From positions 1-64,000 of the forward strand of contig JAGMUV010000013.1 in NCBI GenBank assembly GCA_020744425.1: a stretch of DNA of 64,000 nucleotides. The letters are read 5' to 3'. The translations under genes and the position numbers were made by a program. The notes under the pieces were generated by a model. It searched no databases. It saw only the letters and a list, made by a program, of their open reading frames with translations, and had not been told where the DNA came from. This document shows positions 10,629 through 21,850 of the stretch, piece after piece (position 1 is the first letter of the stretch; each line of letters opens with the position of its first letter). This stretch comes from Dactylonectria macrodidyma (Eukaryota; Ascomycota; Sordariomycetes; Hypocreales; Nectriaceae).

Positions 10629-13240
10629 CATGCTACTAGAGCAGGCCATCCTTAATACTACTGCCTCATGTTACGAAAAGTTTATAGAATGCTAAAAGGT
10701 CTAAGAACTAATAAAGGAAGAATGGGCCAAGAATCGCCTAGTAGACTTCAACCTCTAGGCTTTGGGCATCAGTATTTCAGCACTAATCCGGGTATTACTA
10801 GATGCTAGGTTAACTTAAAAACCGGACGCGCAGGATATTATAGTAAACTTGCTATAATTATTAACTATAGTGGCGAAAGAATGCATAATTCTAAATAAGG
10901 CCATACTTCTGATTCTTTTACTTCCTATTATTAAAACTTATGCCTATTTAAGCATAATTGGAGGTCTTTTATAGTGAACTGATATATAAAAAGGAAGAGA
11001 AAGAGGAATATTAAGAGCAGATAGATACTCTATTATTACAGACTCCCCTATAATGATATCTCTCTCTTTAGTCAGATAATACTAGCTCTGACTCTTAGCT
11101 AGACACAGCCTCTAGTAATATTACTGGTTTATCTAAAGCTAAGTAAAACGTAGATTCGATGCTGGATTAACTTGCCTGAATCTTAGTTATAATTCGTTAA
11201 GTAGGCACCCACTTATGGCTTTAAAAGGCAGATCGAAAGCCCAAACTTAACGAAGAGGATAATAAGAATTTACGCACTTATTTAACTATAGTCATTCTTT
11301 CTAAAGGGCACTTATCTAAGAATACTATATTTAAGACAGCTAAAATCAACCTATCTAAATTAAGTGACATATAGTTACAATTAATTAACTATAATTTAAA
11401 GCAGTATAATAGGTTTCTCTATGCTTAAAAACATTCTGAGAGTTTAGCTATTATATAATCTGCTTAAAGTCCTCTAATAGAAGCCATAGAGTCCAAAGAA
11501 GAACCCAAGTAATCCGAGCAACCCGAAACCGAAATAAGCACATAATAAAAGACCAAGCAGTCTATACCCTCAGTTTTAATACCAGCATCCCCTGCACTAG
11601 AGGCGTAAGGTCACAATCCGTTAGTAAAGATAGGGATAAGTGCTTCTAGAGTGACTGACCTGCATCCCTTTTAATAAAACCCTGTCTTATTACAGGCTAT
11701 ATCTATGCAAATGTCAAAAATAGTGGTTAAAATGAACTATCCTAAACCACTTTAAATAAATGCTAGCGCTCTGGTTTTTAAGTGTCCTTATTACTATTAG
11801 GCCGTTCTAGCTATAATTGCAGATAAAAATCAATAGAGGTAAGTTGTTTTAATATTTCTGGAGACTATATTATAACTGGGTTAAAGAGGTGGAAGATCAA
11901 TCTCTAGCTTTATAATAGTTCAGTATTATATACTTTTGTTTAGTATAAAGTCTTTAGATTATAGATATATTTTCAGCCTTCATTCAGTGTCTGACTACAG
12001 CCTAGCAGTACTAACTAATACTGATTAGAAAATACGTTGTAAAAGATCTGTGCTTGTATACTTATATCCTACCTAACTGTCTAAAACCTGAGATTCTCTA
12101 TATTATAAAAGATGCTTAGAAGGCGCACTTTCTTGAAGATTACTAGAGCGCTAAATTCTAAGTATGCTCAATATATATAGAAAGGGTCTAGTTTAATAAT
12201 GAGGACGCCTTTATTGCGCATACCTTATAAGAATATCGAAATACTATTTCTAAAGACCATATTCCTATACTTAAGTCCATTTATAAGCATTCCGCCCCAG
12301 TGGAGATCAGGTCGTGCCCCTTATATAACTAGCCAACCCCTAAGGATAGCGAAGTCAATAAGGGAGCTATAATTGACTATATCGCTAAGGATATATATAG
12401 ATTCTCGCTCCGATCTTTACTCTAGGGCCTAGATAATGGATATAATAGTAATAAGAGAATTAATTCCAGTATAAGAAAGGTATAAGACTGGTTAACTAAG
12501 TATGAGTTATTATTAGCAACTACCCAGAAGACCCGGCCTCCTATTAAAGGAGAAGAGCCGCCGAAGCTCCATTACTTTTATTATAATGAGTACTTCGCAG
12601 AGGGCTCGGAGAGCAGTAATTATTCTAAACTTAACTCAAAGGGTACTATAGAAAGGGAACTAGTAAAGATGTATGAGTAAGGTTCTTTATTAGTCAGTAA
12701 ATATTAATATAGGTGTATTATATAATATCTGCTAACGCCTGGAATATAATAGCTATACTTTTCCTCTATAACCGTAATACTTATATATTTGCTAGAAGAT
12801 GATCTAAACTAACCTACTATGCCTTTAGAAACTAATACTATAAAGAGACTTGTATTAGCTTTGCTTAAGCTTGTGGAAGCACTTAGGGTAATAGATACAG
12901 TAATTAAAAAAGTCTTACTAGAAGAGCATCCTCACTGATTAATATTACTGTATGCAATTTTCAGGGCTTATTCTGAGGATAAGCTGACAAAAGATGCATT
13001 TTAACTGCTTCAGCTTATGATTAAAATGCAGATACTATTCATAAAGGGGCGGGATTATATTATAAGAGCTTATCATTTAAGTGGACAGAAAAAGCTTGCA
13101 ATTAAGTTCCTTAAGTGTATAGAACTAATAAGGGTTAAGGCTTTAATAGATGAGTGTTTTAACTTACTAATAGAATAGGATAAGCTTATAAAGACATTAA
13201 CTGAATTCTTATGGATAAAGGGGGAAATCAATATATAGTG
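10629..13240 (+). pseudogene. RIP-decayed fungal N-terminal domain plus TPR (kinesin-light-chain-like) gene
   Basis: The plus-strand frame from ATG 10629 reads MLLEQAILNTTASCYEKFIE and then WAKNRLVDFNL. This resembles the N-terminal domain that precedes signalling or repeat modules in many fungal NLR-like and C2H2 proteins. Around 12340-12420 a frame reads IIDYIAKDIYRFSLRSLL. Around 12860-13150 degenerate tetratricopeptide units appear (VLLEEHPH, FRAYSEDKLTKDAF, AYHLSGQKKLAIKFL). Stops are TAA, TAG or TGA where Gln or Arg codons are expected. The full architecture and intron structure cannot be recovered by eye. The family call is moderate for the TPR part and weaker for the middle. Confidence 0.5.
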
Positions 13241-13593
13241 CTTATATTAATAGATTAGTTATTATTATATTAACTACAAGAGTTAGGGGCTGTGGTCTTA
13301 TTAGATAAGAGGCTATATAATATAAGCTAGACTAGCTCTTTAGTAAGGGCTTACTAAGCGCTCACTAAGTGAATGATTATATACTACCTTATACCTGCTT
13401 TTAGATCTTTTATATAACACTTTAATAGACTAACCTTTATAATTTATTCACTTTTATATTCTAGCGGATTATTAATATATTATATAAAATAAGAAGGAAA
13501 TTATAAACTCTATAATTTTAATAATACTTTGCTTTAAGTATTAAAAGAATACTTTAAAAATATATTATAAAAAGAATATATTAAAATATCATA
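13241..13593. other. AT-rich RIP-like spacer
   Basis: Very AT-rich sequence with frequent TATA/TAA words, between the decayed TPR gene and the MITE nest. No frame, motif or repeat ends could be recognised. Confidence 0.5.
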
Positions 13594-13850
13594 ATGTATA
13601 TAATAAGCGAGTCAGAAATTATAAAATACACTTCAGAATGAAATTTTAGAAAAATTCCTAAATAATTAAACTAAGTCTAAAATAACTAAGATTTTAAACC
13701 TAACTTATTTATAATATATATTATTTTTAGGAATTTCTTTAAGCTACACATACTTATAGTGCTAGTAATATAGAATTCGCACTGTTTTTTTTACTATTTT
13801 TACTTATAGTAAGCTTAATAAATTTTTAAAATTCTTAAAAAAAAATACTA
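13594..13850. mobile_element. Truncated MITE of the TA-flanked family
   Basis: The left end ATGTATATAATAAGCGAGTC follows a TA dinucleotide at 13592-13593. The body shares the AATTCGCACTGTTTTTTTTA segment with the other family members. It is interrupted at a TA by the next MITE, and its own right end was not found. Confidence 0.55.
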
Positions 13851-13990
13851 ATGTATATAATATGCGAGTGGGACAAACAAGCGATTATAACATCCTAATT
13901 TTCACCTTAAATCATGATTTTTAAAAAATTATTAGAAATTTAAACTAAGCTTAAAATTATTAAAAATTCAAACTAAGCCTAAAATAGCTA

Positions 13991-14759
13991 ACGTATATAA
14001 TAAGCATGCTGGTTAAACAAGTATACCGGTCAGTTATATTTTTTACATTAAATTGCAATTTTTAAAAAATTCTTAAAAATCTAAACTGTATTTAAAATAT
14101 CTAAAACTTAATATATAAGCTAATTATATAATAACTTATATAAAAACTTTCTATAAAATTTTACTTATTTTTTTTTATAAAGTTATTAATAAAAAACCTA
14201 TTCGCACTATGTACTGTGTTAGGGTTGAGGGCCCCGGGGCCCGGGACCCGGACAGTCACGTTACCTATAGCTAGCTATAAGAGGCAGCAGATTTCCCAGA
14301 CTTAGATAGAAAGACAATGCTTCTTCCCTCTTTTACTTGATTTTTCCTGATTTTCCTAGACTTGATTTTCTTATTCTATTTTACTTAATCAACTGATATC
14401 CTTCTTCCTTTTCCAGCTAGCTGCTTAACTGATGATTTTATCTGCATTTTTAGCTACTTTATTTCCTAGGCCTTATCTTACCATCCTTCGCCCTCCTTTC
14501 GGGCCCAGCTCGCTATCACTTCGGGTGGTTGTTTGTCCCCCTGCCCAACACAGTACCTTCTTGGTTTTATATATAATAAGCTAATTAAAAATTTAAGAAA
14601 AATACTATACTATTTTCTTTTTCTTTAAATATCTAAAAATGATTTTTTTATATTTTTAATAATTATATAGCCTGTTTTAAAAATCTGATATTATTGCTTT
14701 TAGCTGTATAGTATGAGTTTTTAGTAAGCTTGTTTAACTAGCATACTTATTATATATGT
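13991..14759. mobile_element. Inner MITE split by a solo LTR
   Basis: The left end ACGTATATAATAAGCATGCT and the right end (complement ACATATATAATAAGTATGCT) are near-perfect inverted repeats flanked by TA. The family-typical TTCGCACT segment is interrupted at 14211 by the LTR. Non-coding. Confidence 0.7.
14215..14552. mobile_element. Solo LTR of an LTR retrotransposon
   Basis: The sequence starts TGTGTTAGGG and ends CCCAACACA, an imperfect inverted terminal pair with canonical TG...CA ends. It is flanked by a direct GTAC duplication (14211-14214 and 14553-14556). It is about 338 bp and much less AT-biased than its surroundings. No internal retrotransposon sequence is present, so it is a solo LTR left by LTR-LTR recombination. 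Its GC content suggests it arrived after the surrounding MITEs had been mutated. Confidence 0.75.
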
Positions 14760-15091
14760 TAGAAATTTAACTTTGACATATTTATAATATATATTATATT
14801 TATGAATTTTTTAAGATTATATATACATATAGTGCTAGCAGTATTAAATTCGCACTGTTTTTTTTACTATTTTTATTTATAATTAGCTTAATGATTTTTT
14901 TAAAAATATAAAAAAAAGACTGGCTTATTAACCTTTTAGTTAAATATCCAAAATTAACTTTCTAAAAATCGTAGAGCTTTATAGCCTATTTTAGAAATTT
15001 TAGTGTATACTTTTAATTATATAGTATAAGTGTTGCGCTCGCTTATTTGTCCCACTCGCTTATTTGTCCCACTCGCTTATTATACACGTTA

Positions 15092-16364
15092 TTATTTAAT
15101 TATAAGCAGACTTATATTATACTTATTAATAATCTTACTATACAGTGAGTAAGAAATAGCCCTAGTAATATTTATTAAAGATATTCTCCTACTAGGAGAT
15201 ATATATAAATCATATGAATCTCTTCTTATAGGCATTAATTCCTGGAGGAAGCCTTGAGAATATGCTTTTACGACTAGCAAGTCTACGGAGACCTCGAACG
15301 GGGGAGTCAAGGTAGTGTACGCATCCTATCGAAACAAACAGCCGATGAGCTTATCTGTCGAACAAATTCGCCGCACCTCGAGCAAGAACTGGCTGCAAGT
15401 TTTCAGTCCTAGCAATCACGGGATGGAAGTGCATGGGTCCCGAGCCATCGTCCAGATAAAGAGTGCGCTAAGCATAACCACCCACTAAGCGAGGACCCAT
15501 CTGCACACCTAGCGCATTAACAATTTAATATCTCCATAATCATTCAGAGACCCTGCCAACCCAATGTGGTATATACAATCGGGTCATAGAGACGAAGAGA
15601 GATATGCGTAGAGGCCAGAATAGTATCTAAGCACTAATTGACTAATTGCATAAAGAAGGCTTCTAGTGCTGAGTTCGACTAGACTTAGAGTTAGGCTATA
15701 GCTATACTAAAATGCAATACAAGCTACATAGGTTATTAGCGGTCTGCTCGTACTATCAGAGAGTACGCCTTGCCAATACTTAATAAAACGCCATAGTATT
15801 AGTAGTAAGGGTGTCATAAGCCCTGATTCTGTAAGGCGTCTGATTGGCGGGGTATTAGGCTAGGTATTAGGCTAGAAGCTCGATCGCTCGAGCTAAGAGG
15901 AGACTCAGATTAGGATATAATGAAGGTCTTTATTGTTAAGGGTTGGGAGACTGGCAATGGATAGCTATCTAATGGAGAGCTAGATCGTGTTACATCAGTC
16001 ACTAAGGGATGATTATGGACAGCAAAACTCTAGGTAGAGTGTCGGCAGAACCGAGATGTACTAACAAAAGAGGATCCTATCCAATCAGATGTCATAAAAG
16101 TCATGCCCGTGTAAGAGTCATGCCTGTGCATCAAAATGTCATGCCCGTATATCAATTCCCGTCAACATTGGGCATCCTGACCATGATTCCACTCCCCGCA
16201 GCTTGCTTGTCCATAAGTCCAATCGCACCGTAGGCCTTTTAGAGTACAAGGTGAACGGTCCGGGTAGTTCTCGATGTGCTCGCATTTACTGCCCAGCCAC
16301 TGTTTGCAGCCCTTGGGGGTTCAATTGCGCCCAAAGGCCCTTATAGGTTGCCTTATATGCTCGT
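15092..16364. other. Intergenic stretch, no gene recognised
   Basis: The AT bias fades after about 15.3 kb. Only short open frames occur. Near 16080-16160 a short GTCATGCCCGT-like motif recurs three or four times. No RNA gene or transposon ends were seen. Confidence 0.5.
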
Positions 16365-17078
16365 CTATGCTTTGGCTGTTAACATATCGATAACCTCGGT
16401 GAGATCTTGTGTGTCAGTCGCCCCAATATCATTGAGCTCAATGAATTTACCGCCTTCTTGAGTATTGCTCAACAGGATCGAGAAGCAAGTAAGATCCAGG
16501 CTGTCGCGGATAATCTCAATTAACCAACGCCAGACTGCTGCATCTCCAGAGAGCTGAATAGCATCTAAGACAACCTCTCGAAGTGTTCGATGGTGACGGA
16601 CCAAGAATAGTGCTAGTTCCTCTCTAGCGCAATCAATACAGGAAATCTTTAAAGTCTCTAGTTTGGGGATATAAAGCTCCTTACTGAGCTCAGAAAACCG
16701 TCCCCACTCATCCCGCTCCTCAAAGTCGAATTCGAGATGTGGTAGCTCCGGCAAGAGCTTGATGAACCGAATCAGATCAGACTCCCACTTGGAGGAAGCT
16801 GGAACGCATTCAGGAAAATGTGGGTCGAGCGAGATGTGGAGTCGACGAACACTGACGAGAGGAGACTTTGCCAATATAGCAGAGGATGGCATTTGTTCAG
16901 GTCCAAGGACCAGCATCTCGACCTGGATTTTGCTCACTGCTGCTGCTGTGAGAACCACATGAATGATGTGGCGAACCAACCGGATGCTCTCCTGCGATTC
17001 AAACGTAAGGCCTCTTTGAGGTAAGATGCCGGGGGCGCAGCTAATGGCAGCGGCGGCGTCGCGGTTAACCCAGGCCAC
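16365..17078 (-). CDS. Leucine-rich F-box-like protein, probably N-terminally truncated
   Basis: An uninterrupted 237-residue frame. The middle and C-terminal parts have spaced leucine-rich segments: LVSVRRLHISLDPHFPE, LPELPHLEFDFEERDEW and PKLETLKISCIDCAREELAL. These are typical of the repeat half of fungal F-box proteins, which recruit substrates to SCF ubiquitin ligases. No N-terminal F-box is visible, and the first 30 residues look atypical, so this may be a 3' exon or a truncated gene. No close neighbour suggests a pathway. The identification is by pattern only. Confidence 0.5.
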   Translation of the reverse strand: MAWVNRDAAAAISCAPGILPQRGLTFESQESIRLVRHIIHVVLTAAAVSKIQVEMLVLGPEQMPSSAILAKSPLVSVRRLHISLDPHFPECVPASSKWESDLIRFIKLLPELPHLEFDFEERDEWGRFSELSKELYIPKLETLKISCIDCAREELALFLVRHHRTLREVVLDAIQLSGDAAVWRWLIEIIRDSLDLTCFSILLSNTQEGGKFIELNDIGATDTQDLTEVIDMLTAKA

Positions 17079-17728
17079 GCGTGGCGCGGAACGACCGAGG
17101 AATAGTGGTTAGGACTTGTGGAAATCCTCGAGCTGCTACGTCATTGACCTTTTATAATCACCTATATCAGAATGTGCTGACGACTGGCCAAAAGTTAGCC
17201 CGTCTTACTGAAACATACAAGCGATTTGGGGTAGGATTCCGGCCTTAGTTGGCCTTTCAGAATCCCCCTCACATCGTATCTGAAAATAGCAACTGATTGC
17301 TAAGATACCAGATGACGACCTAACACATGACGTTTGCCGAGAAAAGCCATACCCCACATAAAGAAGGCCGGCTGCTGAGCTTTGAGCATATTGTGTGTAA
17401 ATGTTCAGCAATTTTATTAGCAGAACCAAAGCTTCCCCCCTCTGTCAGCATGCGAGGATCGGCATAGCTCAAGAATACGACGAATCTGGATTGACCTGAG
17501 CCGTTTGATGACTAGCAAGATCTTGCGCTATCAAGGGATACGAATAATACGAGGCACCCACCCATCCGCTTATGTAAGAGTCATGAGCATAGAATATCAG
17601 GTATAATAAGCCGATATACTAACCTCTTCGTCTTCTTCTCCCCTAAGCACATCTCTCCCTCGTTCGACCGTTGAAATTCATCAAATCACGGGTCAAATAT
17701 TCTCGCATTTGTTTATCTTTAAATAACA
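17079..17728. other. Intergenic stretch upstream of the But2-domain gene
   Basis: No supportable gene was seen. The last 150 bases are CT-rich, ending in a T- and A-rich leader before the ATG at 17729, as expected for a fungal promoter and leader. Confidence 0.4.
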
Positions 17729-18304
17729 ATGAAGCTTTTCACTCTCCTCATCTCTACCGCAGCGGTCTCGTTCGCTGCACCCGCGGCCAATGCGCGCGCG
17801 GTCGACACCATTCTTTACCCAGCGGGAACATACCGCTACTGGGTCCAGACCGGAAAGATTGTTCAAGATCCGCAGGATCAGCTTCTGATCGTCAAGAACG
17901 GCAAAGCCGCAGATGAGACGACCACGATCGTGACCTTCGACTTTGACCAGAGCACTCGGTCCAAGACGTGTGAGCTCATCTTTGAACTCTGGGACCGAGA
18001 TGTATCCACGGGTTCCAAGAAGCTCGACGTTTTCACGTACTCGGATCCTCCGAACAGCTTGCAAGCATTCTCGGCCGCCGATGCTGCTGGATGGGCAGAA
18101 ATCAAGAGCAGAGATAACCACGTCGGCCGTATCATAGCCCCGAAGCCAGGGAATGCCACCTGGGAAATGTCTTTCCAGGGATGGCCAAAGATTCCCTGCC
18201 CGGCTGGACAACTTATCGGTGTAGAATATGTCGGTGTGGGTGACAATGTGAAGGTTCGCTGGGATATCGGCGTGACTGGGCCGAGGTTCCGAGTTCTAGA
18301 ATAA
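17729..18304 (+). CDS. Secreted But2-domain protein
   Basis: A single-exon gene of 191 residues. Residues 1-16 (MKLFTLLISTAAVSFA) form a classic signal peptide. The rest matches the pattern of the fungal But2 C-terminal domain (PF09792 type): CELIFELWDRD, a GSKKLDVFTYSD strand, RDNHVGRI and a conserved FPCPAGQ-like motif (here IPCPAGQLIGVEYVGVGD). Two cysteines could form a disulphide. The biochemical role of this domain is not known; such proteins are secreted or wall-associated and common in plant- or insect-associated fungi. Length and start fit the family, and there is no sign of damage. Cysteine content is low for a classical effector. Confidence 0.8.
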   Translation: MKLFTLLISTAAVSFAAPAANARAVDTILYPAGTYRYWVQTGKIVQDPQDQLLIVKNGKAADETTTIVTFDFDQSTRSKTCELIFELWDRDVSTGSKKLDVFTYSDPPNSLQAFSAADAAGWAEIKSRDNHVGRIIAPKPGNATWEMSFQGWPKIPCPAGQLIGVEYVGVGDNVKVRWDIGVTGPRFRVLE

Positions 18305-19154
18305 GATATAGTTTGTTTAGAAGTATGAGGTGGAACGGAGCCTTAGTAAAAGCTCAGATAATGGATTTCTATTCTGTAACTCTACCTCTTCGTTAAGGAA
18401 TTATAACCTTAGATACTATGCATAAAGAAAATGGCAATGTGCCATAGGCCCCGCCTCCACAAAATCAACAAGTATCGGTTTTGGACAAAGGTTGGAAGGA
18501 AGAACGTTAGCATACCCGCTACCCTGGTAAGGATGTCTTTATTTGGCACAATCGCCGAAAATTAGCCAGCCCTGTCATAATTAGAGCCGGATCATGCCCC
18601 AGATCCGCAAATAAGGCGGCGCAACCTTGATCCGTATGATCTACATGTTGGTCTTTAAGCGAACTGATTGAGTGAGCGATCGGCATTTACTGTACTTTCC
18701 GTCGTAGAGAATACCCGATGAGGACTCCGCCGTTGTCAGCTACGCATCACCAGGCCACGCGATCTTCCTTCGTGCAGATCTCTGCTTCATTAACGTGTCT
18801 ACCAAGGCATCTGCCAGACACATCAACTTGTCGACTGAATGGAGGCCCCACGGTCTAGGACCTAATTATTAGTCTCCCACCCCATGCACAGCTAGCAACA
18901 TGGCAGGAAAAGCCAATGCAGTTATACCGAACTGCACCATGGCGGCACGGTTCGCGGGGCTTTCTCTGATAATGATGTCCGCACATACCGCCTCCTGCAA
19001 CAACACAAAAAGGCACGATTCCCCCCGTTTGAATGTCTTTTTGGACACTAGTTCATCTATTCTACTGTGCTACGTCCATTCTCGCGAGCCCTGTATCTTA
19101 ATACACCATTTGTCTTACCCGTCAGGTTGGATACAAGCTCACAATTTTCACTCC
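18305..19154. other. Intergenic stretch
   Basis: No gene supported. The frame of the next gene stays open upstream to an ATG at 18900. The intervening translation lacks any domain, and the better start is at 19155. Confidence 0.4.
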
Positions 19155-20342
19155 ATGATGCCGCAACGAGCCTCCGGACTCCTCGCCTGGGGATTATTCA
19201 ACTCTTATCTGGCCTTGGCCACGATAAATCCTACACCGCAGCAACTCGGTCACGGTCTTCGACTTCCTAAAGCCGCCGTACCATCCGCCCTGGGCGGCTC
19301 CTTCCTCTTCAACGCCGCATTGGACGACTGTCTCACCAGCGAGAAAACATGTGAGGGTGGCTGCATTCCACGGACAGGTATGTGCTGCTACACCGGCTCA
19401 GGGGGCTGGTGCGAGTCGGGCTATTACTGTGACAGCGGAGCCTGCTGTCCCTCGGGAGAGCTTTGCAGTGGTTCTGCCGACGGGTGCGCGGACGGAAAGG
19501 AAGAGTGCGGTTCAGACTATTGTATGCCGGAAGGGAGTATATGCTGTGGCGATGGAACCTATTGCGACAGCGGCGAGGAGTGTAGCGCATCTGGTTGCAT
19601 ACCACAGGGATCCGTCGATTGTGGCGATGGATTCTATTGCGACAGCGGCGAGGAGTGCACCGCAACCGGCTGCAAATCAGAGAATTCTGTTGATTGCGGT
19701 AATGGATCCTCTTGCGACAGCGGCGAGGAGTGTACAGCAACTGGCTGCATACCGCAGGGATCCGTCGATTGTGGCGATGGAACCTATTGCGATAGCGGCG
19801 AGGAGTGTACTGCATCCGGTTGCATACCAGAGGGATCCGTCGATTGTGGAAACGGCAGATATTGCGATGAAGGATTCGAATGCAGTACTACGGGAGATGG
19901 GATTTGTCGCAGCTCTTCAGATGACAATGACGGCGACAATGACGGCGACAATGACGATGAGAATGACGATGATGCTTTTCCAGAACCCAGCCAGACTACA
20001 ACAACAACAATGACAACAACAAGAAATGCAATCGCGACGTCTACATCCGAAGAGGATAACGAGTCTTTGACTACGTCAACCTCGGTATCACCAACGACGA
20101 CTGCTTCGATAGAGAGTACGTCCGTTGTTGAGTCTGAGGATAACGAGTCTTTGACTACGCCAACCTCAGTATCGCCAACGACGACTTCTTCGATAGAAAG
20201 TACCTCCGTTGTTACGCCTGATGATGACAATACCGTCCCGGCGCCCTCGGGCACGGACACACCTGGTGCAGCATCGGGTCTGCGAATTACTCGCCAGGCG
20301 ATAGTCGCTGGGCTCCTTGTTGCCGTACCTTTAGTTCTTTAG
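19155..20342 (+). CDS. Cysteine-rich repeat, GPI-type cell-surface protein
   Basis: About 395 residues from the ATG at 19155, chosen because it gives a good signal peptide (MMPQRASGLLAWGLFNSYLA). The frame is open to an ATG at 18900. Order of parts: signal peptide; a Cys-rich head; five tandem modules of about 25 residues with the pattern CGDGxYCDSGEECTAxGC (nt 19540-19915); an Asp/Asn-rich acidic run; a Ser/Thr-rich stalk. The stalk includes a two-fold 28-residue repeat (nt 20052 and 20136). A hydrophobic C-terminal tail (IVAGLLVAVPLVL) fits a GPI-anchor signal. Likely a wall- or membrane-anchored surface protein with heavy O-glycosylation. The ligand is unknown. The tandem modules are nearly identical at DNA level, which would favour copy-number change. 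Confidence 0.75.
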   Translation: MMPQRASGLLAWGLFNSYLALATINPTPQQLGHGLRLPKAAVPSALGGSFLFNAALDDCLTSEKTCEGGCIPRTGMCCYTGSGGWCESGYYCDSGACCPSGELCSGSADGCADGKEECGSDYCMPEGSICCGDGTYCDSGEECSASGCIPQGSVDCGDGFYCDSGEECTATGCKSENSVDCGNGSSCDSGEECTATGCIPQGSVDCGDGTYCDSGEECTASGCIPEGSVDCGNGRYCDEGFECSTTGDGICRSSSDDNDGDNDGDNDDENDDDAFPEPSQTTTTTMTTTRNAIATSTSEEDNESLTTSTSVSPTTTASIESTSVVESEDNESLTTPTSVSPTTTSSIESTSVVTPDDDNTVPAPSGTDTPGAASGLRITRQAIVAGLLVAVPLVL

Positions 20343-21544
20343 GGTTAGAAGACAATATCGACAGGAGAATTGGGGAGTCAAATAAGCTAGTGAACATCAA
20401 CTTCTACTCTCCTCAACGGAATGTCGCTTTCTGTCATTTTCTTAACAAGAGCCTTTCGCTGCATCGGTCTGTGGATGTCTCTGGGGGGCTACGCCTCAAG
20501 GATTCGTTGTAGTACACACACTGCAGCACGCTGAATAGTTTCCAGGATGGCTCTTACGTCTGGTATTTCCAGATCAGGATCAAGATCACGAGGGTCTGCA
20601 GAGGGCGCAAAAGTCTTGGCGGTGACGAAGAGAGAACTCCGGAGCATCCGTCGACGAGGCGTAGCCAAGCTTACAGGGGTGTCGGAGAGGAGTCGGCGTC
20701 CGTAGCGAAGGCGTGGTTAACTAAGGCGTTGAAAATTGGGCTATACCCAAGAGTTCCGCTAGCCCATCCGATATAGTAATGCATTTGTATTAATAAGTAG
20801 TACTTCACGCCAGTCTGTTTGCGATGGAACTTATATACTAAGACAGTTAAGCTAGCAAAATAAACAGTTTCTTCCTATAGTTATGGAAGAGCAGTTAACC
20901 ATTACATGCAGTCAAATGCGGCTGCCCTCCTCGCAGAGTTTCACCCCAAGTTTGACATTCTTGCTCGATCACTACCTTCTCGCTTTGCGTCGAACTTGGG
21001 CAGAGTTCAGGAAGAACTACGTATTAGACGCTTCTGGAATAGGCTTAGTGAAAAAGTCCTTACGTAGCTGCCCCTCTCTACTTAATCACGGAGCAACGCA
21101 ATCATACACGTAGTGCTGTCCCCTCATCCTAAGCCCCTTGATTTCGGACAAGACCATAACGCCCACGCCCAGAACAGAGTTTCGTTACATAGACTGGTTC
21201 AGTCGATTGATTCGGACAGAGTGTCACACTTAATCATAGTGGGTATGCGTTTGGTGGGGGAATTGCCGTGAGGGAAAAGTTATTAAATTGCCCAGCCGAA
21301 GTATGTCAGAATTCTATGTTCGCGTAAAGACCTGTCTTTGACGGATTTAGCTTTGCTATTAACGTTTTATAATTAACATGCAGAATAAGTTAATTAAGTA
21401 AGCTATTTCCTTTAGTTAAAAAATATTAGGGTTATTTATTTAGCATGCCCCAGATTTCTAAGATAAATAGCAGCTCTTTTGATTTTTTTATAGCATCTTT
21501 CCTCTCATATCAATTAATAACATCATATATATAGGCGGTCTGTT
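20343..21544. other. Intergenic stretch with a gene scrap
   Basis: Near 20890-21067 a plus-strand frame gives MQSNAAALLAEFHPKFDILA and then LPSRFASNLGRVQEELRIRR before a stop. It looks like a fragment of a real protein, but I do not recognise the family. 21300-21500 is AT-rich. Nothing else can be supported. Confidence 0.35.
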
Positions 21545-21645
21545 CCATCAAGGTACGCTTCCACAGTGTCAAAAAACACATTTCTTCCATAATTTAAGCA
21601 TTTCAAAATCCCAATGCTGCATGATAACCAAATATCAAGCTTTTC
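21545..21645 (+). repeat. Dispersed repeat, copy 1
   Basis: About 100 bp sharing the order CCATCAAGGTACGCTTCCA, GTCAAAAAACACATTTCT, TTTAAGCATTT and CCCAATGCTG with copies near 48258 (same strand) and 49876 (opposite strand). It lies just upstream of the F-box pseudogene. Confidence 0.6.
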
Positions 21646-21850
21646 CAGATTTTGTAGGCTGAGAAACTCAAATCCGGACTGCTATTTAAGCTACGTTGGT
21701 CGCTCCAAGCAGCTGGTCCCTGACTCCTCTCCTTCCTCACACTCGCCAACAGCTCTCAACACTCACAACTTCTCACCTCAATCAAGCGGCTTACTCTAGA
21801 GCCTCTGACTTGTACGAGCCTCGGCAACCCAAAACCTTCATTTCGCAACC

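Larger units (their letters stand above)
13851..15089. mobile_element. MITE with nested insertions
   Basis: The left end ATGTATATAATATGCGAGTG (preceded by TA) and the right end (complement AACGTGTATAATAAGCGAGT) form terminal inverted repeats containing GAGTGGGACAAAtAAGCG units. The element is flanked by TA at 13849-13850 and 15090-15091. It contains another MITE (13991-14759), which itself contains a solo LTR. Non-autonomous; no coding sequence. Confidence 0.7.

Noticed and set aside
18900..19154. Upstream extension of the Cys-rich protein to the ATG at 18900
   Set aside because: The extra 85 residues lack any domain and would bury the strong signal peptide that starts at 19155.
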